NCBI RefSeq assembly: GCF_011397635.1
Contig: NC_064770.1
Coordinates: 35,984,598-36,048,597 of the forward strand
Source: Epinephelus fuscoguttatus
Taxonomy: Eukaryota > Chordata > Actinopteri > Perciformes > Serranidae
Length of the DNA: 64,000 nt
Reading direction: 5' to 3'
Every line of letters begins with the position of its first letter. Position 1 is the stretch's first letter. A program made the position numbers and the translations under genes. A model generated the notes under the pieces. It saw only the letters and a program-made list of their open reading frames with translations, did not search any database and was not told the DNA's origin. Below, one piece after another: positions 57,789 to 64,000 of the stretch.

Positions 57789-58480
57789 GACATCCCTGCT
57801 TTTCCTGCTGGGATGGTGGCAGTTGTTTTTTACAGAGACATCACTGTGTTTCCTGCAGGATAGTGCCACTAAAAGAGGTAGTTTTTCACTAGGATAACCC
57901 TACTTTTCTTGCCATGAAAAGGGAGCTAACAGTAGTTATTTTCATGGAAACATCGCTGCTTTTCCGGCTGGGATAGCGTCATGAAAAGTGGTTGATTTTT
58001 TAAAAAAATGCATTTGCTGTGTTTGTTTTTCCACATGACATCCCTGCTTTTCTTGCTGTGACAGTTGAGCAAAAAGTAACTATTTTCTACCGAGGCATCC
58101 CTGCTTTTCCTGCTGGAATAGTAGCATGAAAAGTGGTTGTTTTTTTACAGAGACATCACTGTGTTTCCTGCCGGAGAGGGCCACAAAAATAGGTTGTTTT
58201 TCACCATGACATCCCTGCTTTTCTTGCTATGACAACGGAGCGACCAGTAGTTATTTTTATGGAGACATCCCTGCTTTTCCTGCCAATATAGTGGCATGAA
58301 AAGTGGTTGTTCTTTACTGAGACATCAGTAAAAAAGTGCGCGATAGTGGCACAAGCAATGGCTTGTTTTTTACCAAGATATTGCTGTATTTCCTGCTGGA
58401 ATAGTGGAACAAAAAGCAGGTGTTTTTGCTGAGACATCACTGCTTTTGCTGCCAGGATTGTGCCCCCAGAGCCAGGTATT
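57789..58480. repeat. Minisatellite, unit of about 56 bp, with a three-unit higher-order order
   Basis: About 12 diverged units start with (G)ACATC(C/A)CTG(C/T)(T/G)TTTCCTGC at 57789, 57838, 57893, 57949, 58037, 58095, 58152, 58208, 58264, 58321, 58376 and 58433. Three unit types (one with GCATGAAAAGTGGTTG, one with CACTGTGTTTCCTGC, one with CTTTTCTTGC and GTAGTTATTTT) follow each other in order, giving a period near 169 bp. Confidence 0.85.
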
Positions 58481-59400
58481 TTAAGCAAAAATTTTATCTT
58501 CTCCTTACCATTACCAAGTGGTTTTTGTGCCGAAACCTAACCACACATTAACCAACGTTAATGTGAAATGTGAAACTTTAGGGTATCCACTACATGATAA
58601 TGACAAATGTATTCAAACAGAACTGTACATTGCATTTTTTCTGCGTGCACGCATCAGGCCTGGTTGCTTGCCATCTGTCTTTAGCTGTGTCAGCACAAAG
58701 TTAGTGTGGACTGTCCAACTGAGACTGATCCACTCAGACAACCAACTATAGTGACTGATCTGGACACAGGTGAACCAACTGTCCCCTCAGCTCACACATA
58801 CACAAGTGATGGAGGGACTGCCCTGCTGACTGGCACGCCATGACACACAGCCGGCTAACGACCTGAAAGAGTGAAAGCTGCTGACCCCACATGTTGTCTC
58901 ATTTCTGAAAGATCCATCATCCACTGTAAAGTAGTGTTGAAACTGTCATGTCTCTGATCTCCGTTGAGCCAAAGCTCAGTCGTTGATTGAGAAGCTGAGT
59001 TGGACTCTGAACACAGATCCAAAGCTCTTTGAAGTAGCGATGGCTATCACAAGGTCAACACACAGTAAGAGGTATGCCGTTGCTACAAAGAGAAATATGC
59101 ACAAAGAAGACGTGATCGCACCTGTGGTTTGGGAGATAATTACAGGAGAGCGAATAAAGGAGTCTGAAAGGTGTGTCATGTAGGATTAGAGCCTCGTTGA
59201 AGCGATAACTCCCACGACCTTTCAACTCCTGTTTTAGGGTCAGCCTGAATTCCTCTCGGCACAGCGCCTGCAACACTGCTCGGCCGGATGAGCTCACTCC
59301 CACTCCCAGCTCACATACATGGGATGACTCTGTCTGTTATCATCCTGGATTTTATTGTCTTCGCTGATTAATTTTTAACGCTCTAAAAACATGAGAAATT
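58481..59400. other. Intergenic stretch, no gene recognised
   Basis: Complex sequence with an open frame at 58983-59183 (plus) lacking known domains or splice partners. Nothing else identified. Confidence 0.35.
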
Positions 59401-60392
59401 TCTGACAACTAAGTACATTTACTCAAGTACTGTACTTGTACTCTTTTTATGTCATGCTGCTTTATACTTCTACTACACCACATTTCAGAGGCAAATATTT
59501 ATCTTGTAGTTTTAATTACTTTCCAGACTCTGATTAATCAACAAATACATTCTGATACTATAACTGTATATATCACTCAGGGGAAATTCACAAGGTAACC
59601 AGCAGTGTATAAAGTAATAAAATATAAATACCTTGAATAAAATAAGCTCCACATTTACAAGCTGCAATATTAAAATGATGCACACATTAATTATAACAAG
59701 AATTAAATGGGTCATTCTGCAAAATATTACTTATGGTACTTAAGGTAAATTTTGATCCTAATACTGCTACTAGTCCGTTTACTTAAAGCAACTTTTACTT
59801 GTATTAGATTTTTCTACAGTATAGCGGCATTGCATTTTCTAAAGTTTTATAATTGGAGTTTTACTAAAATATTTAAGTGTATTGTTCATTACAAATGTAT
59901 AATTCTAATTTATTTACTTTGCATGGCCTCTTGTGGAAAGTTTCAATTGTTAAAAGCACAATAAAAAGTGTGTTAAAAAAGTACTAGTTGGATATTTTTA
60001 CTGAAGTTCTTTTTGCATTTATGTTTTCTACACTACTTTAAAAAAAATCATTTAATTTTTTTTTCATGGTTATTTGTGTGTATGTGGGTATATTTAATGT
60101 CATGGCTTAATCTTTTTTGTATTCTTAAAAACAAAACAAACTGACTAAGCTGTGAGAGAGATTACTGTAGTATTAATCCTCCTTTTTGTTTTTGTTTCAG
60201 ACCGTTGCCTGATTGCTGCTGTTAGAAGATTTTCTTTATTTTTGTCATTATTTTCTATTTCAATAAGGATTAGAATCCTATCAAATTATTTTGGTATTTT
60301 TTCTCTTCTTTTCTTTTTCTGTTATTAATTAAAGCAACGGTGTATGTATTTTGTGCACAAATGTTAGCAAATGCACCTCAAAAATTTTTTTC

Positions 60393-60393
<1 letters not shown>

Positions 60394-60439
<46 letters not shown>

Positions 60440-60456
60440 TATGTATGTATATATAA
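60394..60456. repeat. (AT)n microsatellite
   Basis: Long AT alternation with a few C/G interruptions (ACATATATATGTATGTATA), immediately left of the Tc1-derived palindromic element; TA-rich targets are preferred by Tc1/mariner. Confidence 0.95.
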
Positions 60457-60457
60457 A

Positions 60458-61113
60458 CACCAATCAGCCAAAACATTAAAACCACTGACAGGTGGAGTAA
60501 ATAACATTGATCATCTTGTTACAATACTATGTTCTGCTGGGAAACTTTTGGTTCCTGGCATTCATGTGGATACCACTTGACACGCAGCACCCACCCAAAC
60601 ACCACTGTGGACCTAGCACACCACCCCTAAATGGCAACAATGCACCTCAGGAGTGGCCCAAGGAACCTGACGGAGAGCTCAAGGCATCGACCTAGCCTCC
60701 AAATTCCCCAGATCCTGATCTGATTGAGTAGTCGTGGGACGTGGTGGTACCCCAGAGATACCCCCGATCCACAGTGGGGCCTTTTGGATCTGACTTGGCT
60801 CTGACATGTCAAGGCATGGACAGGGGACCGGCACGTCCCACGGATGCTTGATCAGATTGGGATCTGGAGTATTTTGAGGCCAGGTTGATGCCTTCACTCT
60901 TTGTCATGTTCCTCGGGCAATTTCTGAGCATTGTTCGTGGTGAGGCATGGTGCATGTTCTGCTGGACCCCCTCCAGGGGCACTGCCATTGAGGAGCGTTA
61001 TTGCCATGAAGGAGGGAACTTGCCAGGACCAAAGGTTTCCCAGCAGAGCATGGCATTGTGATGAGGTGGTCAGTATTGTTCATGTCATCTATCAGTGGTA
61101 TAAATGTTTTGGC

Positions 61114-61114
<1 letters not shown>
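60458..61114. mobile_element. Palindromic derivative of a Tc1-like element
   Basis: The left end CACCAATCAGCCAAAACATT and right end AATGTTTTGGCTTA are inverted. Inside, two copies of the same Tc1 transposase 3' region face each other: plus strand from about 60683 (GGCATCGACCTAGCCTCCAA ATTCC) and minus strand ending near 60893 (GGCATCAACCTGGCCTC). Phrases such as CTGGCATTCATGTGGAT and GAGGAACATGACAAAGAGT (minus) are typical of this family. Neither half is intact. Confidence 0.75.

Positions 61115-61178
<64 letters not shown>
61115..61178. repeat. (TATC)n microsatellite
   Basis: About 16 uninterrupted TATC units starting exactly at the right terminus of the palindromic Tc1 derivative. Confidence 0.95.
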
Positions 61179-61699
61179 CATCTCTAAGAACTACTTTTAA
61201 TTTTATATAGAGCCCCAGTTAACACAATTCAATATTTAAAATGATTGAAATTCTAAATATAATCATTAATGGTCTTCATCATAATTACAGAATTTTAGGC
61301 CACTCGAATTTCTTATAGTCAGACATTTTTATTTTACAATGCTATTAAAAAAATCACTACACTACATCCTACAATTCTTAAGTAGGATTTTTCCCCTTTG
61401 AAAGGTTTCCAGGTGGAACCTTCATAAAACGCTCTATTAGGAACCAGGAATGGTTCTCCTATGGGTACAAGATGAACTGTTATTTCTAATATTGTACACA
61501 TTAATCATATTTTTACATTTCAGTGCACGACGAATACTTTTATTTTTTATACTTCTTATTACATTTTGCAGGTGATACTTTTACTTATGAAAGGTTTTGA
61601 GTGCAGGACTTTTACTTGTAGTGGAGTACTCTCAGTGCGGTATTAGTACTTTTTCTTCAGTAAAGAATCTGAATACTTAATCCACCACTACTACACACT

Positions 61700-63044
61700 G
61701 GTGCCATGTAGGTTAAACACCGTAAAATCACCGTTTAACCACTGTGTAAATGGCTCGTTTGTGCCCAGAGGCCTTTAACTACTGCACAGGCCAAAGAAAG
61801 CAGCTTATGAAGTTCCTCAAGTGGCTTAAAACAGTGCAGCCTATTAAATTCTCTTTAGGAAACATTAAACTAAGCGGATCATTTGAATTGATCCCCTAAT
61901 TCCTTTTAGATTAACAGTGAATTAATTTGTCCGTTGGTAACCTCACCAGTATAAATCACTGGTATAAAAGGGCCTGCTTATGATGTGGAACAAAGGCTTA
62001 TCTGTTTCACAGGCTATTCATGACATCCCCCCGCACTGCTAACAAACTTTCAAATGTCCGCCTCACATAATTAGAGCCGTTTGCAGGATTGGCCCCCACG
62101 GAGAGGGATGAAACAATCCCACAGACAAACATTAACCCAGGCCCTGACCCTGCAGCCTGTCAAGAAGATGAACGTCTGAGACTGGAGCGAGAGAGAGAGA
62201 GAGAGAAAAAAAACAGCATTCCATTTCCCGTAAACCAGGAAGGGGGAGGGAGGGGGATTTTGGGAAGTTTGGTGAGTCATCACTTTTTCTTTTCTATACC
62301 GGCGCTCCCCCCTTTTGGCACCGCAACGCCGAGCTTGAATACCTCCACGGCAGACTGCCCCGTCATGCTTTCAATGGACCCTCTTAAGTTTTGACAAGCG
62401 CCTCACATTGAATGTTACTGCCAGCTGTCTGCGCGGCTGTCACCATCATAAGCACTCTTTGTGTCGGATCCTTCACTTTGAAACCTGAGGAGATAACAAG
62501 TTAAAGCATAAAAAAAAAGAGCATGCAGTGACTTGAACTGCTGCTGGCTCAGATCGGTTTGTCACTCAGGTTTGTTCTTGTGAGTGTGCATGTGTTAAAC
62601 AGCTCCTGTGATCGGGTCAAATACAGTGGGTGAGATGAGTCAGTGGATATCTGCTACCATGCTGAGAATTTATTACTTGCTAACTTCATCTTGTGTGACA
62701 ATAACAATGCTGACGAATGCTTGTAAAGTGATGACAGTGCTCAAATATAGGAGCTTTTACAGCAGTTTTGGGTGCACCCCATAATGGAAAGTGCTTAAAT
62801 TCTCATAGAGAAAACCACAGATTTTATTGCTCTACTTTCTTCTCCTATTTTTGTGTCAGCTCTTTTGTGTGACCACTCATTCGTCCTTCAAGCGCTCTGT
62901 TCCACTCACTGATCCTCAACATCATTTTGTGGTTAGGGACTCTCCCCAGCGGGCCCCCTGCACACCACACAATAACACCCTCAAGCCCTCTATTAGGGGC
63001 ATTTAGCTCCAGGGGCCGAGCCTCTCCTTCTCCACTGTTTAGTA

Positions 63045-63081
<37 letters not shown>

Positions 63082-64000
63082 ATATTTATCACTCTTTAAT
63101 GACAGACTTCACAAAGGGTGATGTCACCGGCCGCAACACAACAACGTATAACAAAAGGCCGGCCGTCCCACTCTCCCCTCAGCTGGACCGCAGTGACCTC
63201 ACTTGATTGATGGGCCTCAGTCTTACTGGGCTCTTTGTGCCAGCGCAGCCGTCGTGGTATGTGGCACATGAGGCCTCGGTGCTGCTGCTGCTGCTTCTAC
63301 TGCTGCTGATGACTAAGAGTGAGTAATCAAAACAGTCGCAGAAAACTGGCCTGCTTCACAAAGATGGTTGTTACAATTAAAATGTCATGGAGCACTTGAT
63401 ATAAGGCAGTGTTTGCTCTTGCGGACAAGCGTCTCTCGCCCTCGTCAGCTGTGGTGGATGGTCAGCCTGTTTGTGTTGTGTCTGTGCACAGTTAGTTAGA
63501 AGCAGAACATGCACACAGTCAAAATATGTGGCTTGAAATCAAGAGGCAACCTCGGGGCTGAAAAGTGAAGCCGGTGTGGAAGTGTGAACAACTGCAGTTC
63601 CTCTGACGGCCACTTGAGGCTGGCTCCAAGAACGAGTCAATCCTCGTAGACCCTTTTAGAGCTGACATCACAATGACATCATTTCATTAGCTGGAGCCAA
63701 ACCTGCCTCTCCCCCACAGGGCTGTAGGCTCCACAGGAGTCTTAAAATGTGTTTGTCTTGTTGTGTTATTGGGAGCCAGAATAGAAGGAGTCATGGCTCA
63801 AAACCAGCCGCCACTGCCCGTCAACAAAAACAAAGACAACGACTGGACGGAGGCCATCATCAAAAATGCTCAAAAATGCATCAAATGTGCAGCGCACACT
63901 TCATATCAGGTTAGGGAAAAAGTATTTCCTGTTGTAGGGATGAATAAGGTTATGTGTATTAAGGGTTATCATGGGTTTTAGTGCATTAGCTAACGTTAGC
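61700..64000. other. Repeat-poor intergenic stretch, no gene recognised
   Basis: Apart from a GAGA run (about 62188-62206), a CA microsatellite at 63045-63079 and a CTG(CTG)n run near 63281, the sequence is complex and not obviously transposon-derived. Several AP-1-like TGAGTCA words occur (for example about 62273 and 62635). No coding exon with credible homology. Open frames (for example 63763-63981) have no known domain. Confidence 0.4.
63045..63079. repeat. (CA)n microsatellite
   Basis: About 17 CA units. Confidence 0.95.

Larger units (their letters stand above)
59400..61690. repeat. Teleost 'ACTCAAGTACTGTACTTGTACT' repeat, split by insertions
   Basis: The left part (from about 59409: AGTACATTTACTCAAGTACT, CTTCTACTACACCACATTTC) and right part (about 61545-61690: GATACTTTTACTTATGAAAG, GAATCTGAATACTTAATCCA, CCACTACTAC) are the two ends of an abundant fish repeat. 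The interval between is occupied by unrelated AT-rich sequence, the AT and TATC microsatellites and the Tc1-derived palindrome. Confidence 0.5.

Noticed and set aside
63763..63981. 72-codon ORF at the right edge as a first exon
   Set aside because: Lys/Asn-rich with no known domain; no donor site consistent with a known gene; could only be judged with sequence beyond the window.
1..64000. tRNA or rRNA genes
   Set aside because: I looked for GGTTCGAATC-type B boxes and rRNA core words by eye and found none convincing; a covariance-model scan would be decisive.

Overview
Teleost fish nuclear DNA, probably a percomorph. The evidence is vertebrate split genes with GT-AG introns, and many fish-typical repeats: Rex3 LINEs, Tc1-like, hAT and Harbinger DNA-transposon relics, TTAA-flanked MITEs, CA/GT microsatellites and a large AT-rich satellite. 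There is no bacterial or viral gene content.

Two protein-coding genes can be rebuilt exon by exon, both on the minus strand. trir (human TRIR/C19orf43, telomerase-RNA-interacting RNase) lies at 1118-2054 with 3 coding exons and 165 codons. hook2 (dynein/FHF adaptor HOOK2) lies at 11809-43282 with 23 coding exons and 712 codons; every splice phase joins, and the model includes one 6-base microexon and one GC-AG intron. From memory, TRIR and HOOK2 are also close neighbours on human 19p13, so this looks like a conserved block.

Layout: 1-700, MITE remnant; 1.1-2.6 kb, trir and its CRE/ETS-bearing promoter; 3.23-7.21 kb, satellite of 38-39 bp monomers with a higher-order period of 734 bp, followed by decayed copies to 8.1 kb around a transposon insertion; 8.1-11.5 kb, intergenic with a composite MITE; 11.8-43.3 kb, hook2, whose introns hold Rex3, hAT, Harbinger, nested MITEs, an ERE-bearing repeat and tandem duplications; 43.3-64 kb, upstream of hook2, no convincing gene: a broken Tc1 copy, MITEs, two Rex3 copies (one with inverted halves and a target-site duplication), two tandem-repeat fields, a palindromic Tc1 derivative, microsatellites, and a comparatively repeat-poor stretch from about 61.7 kb to the end.

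The two genes are not known to share a pathway; what they share is orientation and probable ancestral linkage. I see no new multi-gene system. The most interesting signals are the hook2 microexon, dinucleotide tracts lying directly beside weak hook2 splice donors, the higher-order structure of the satellite, and a dispersed repeat carrying two perfect palindromic oestrogen-response-type sites inside a hook2 intron.
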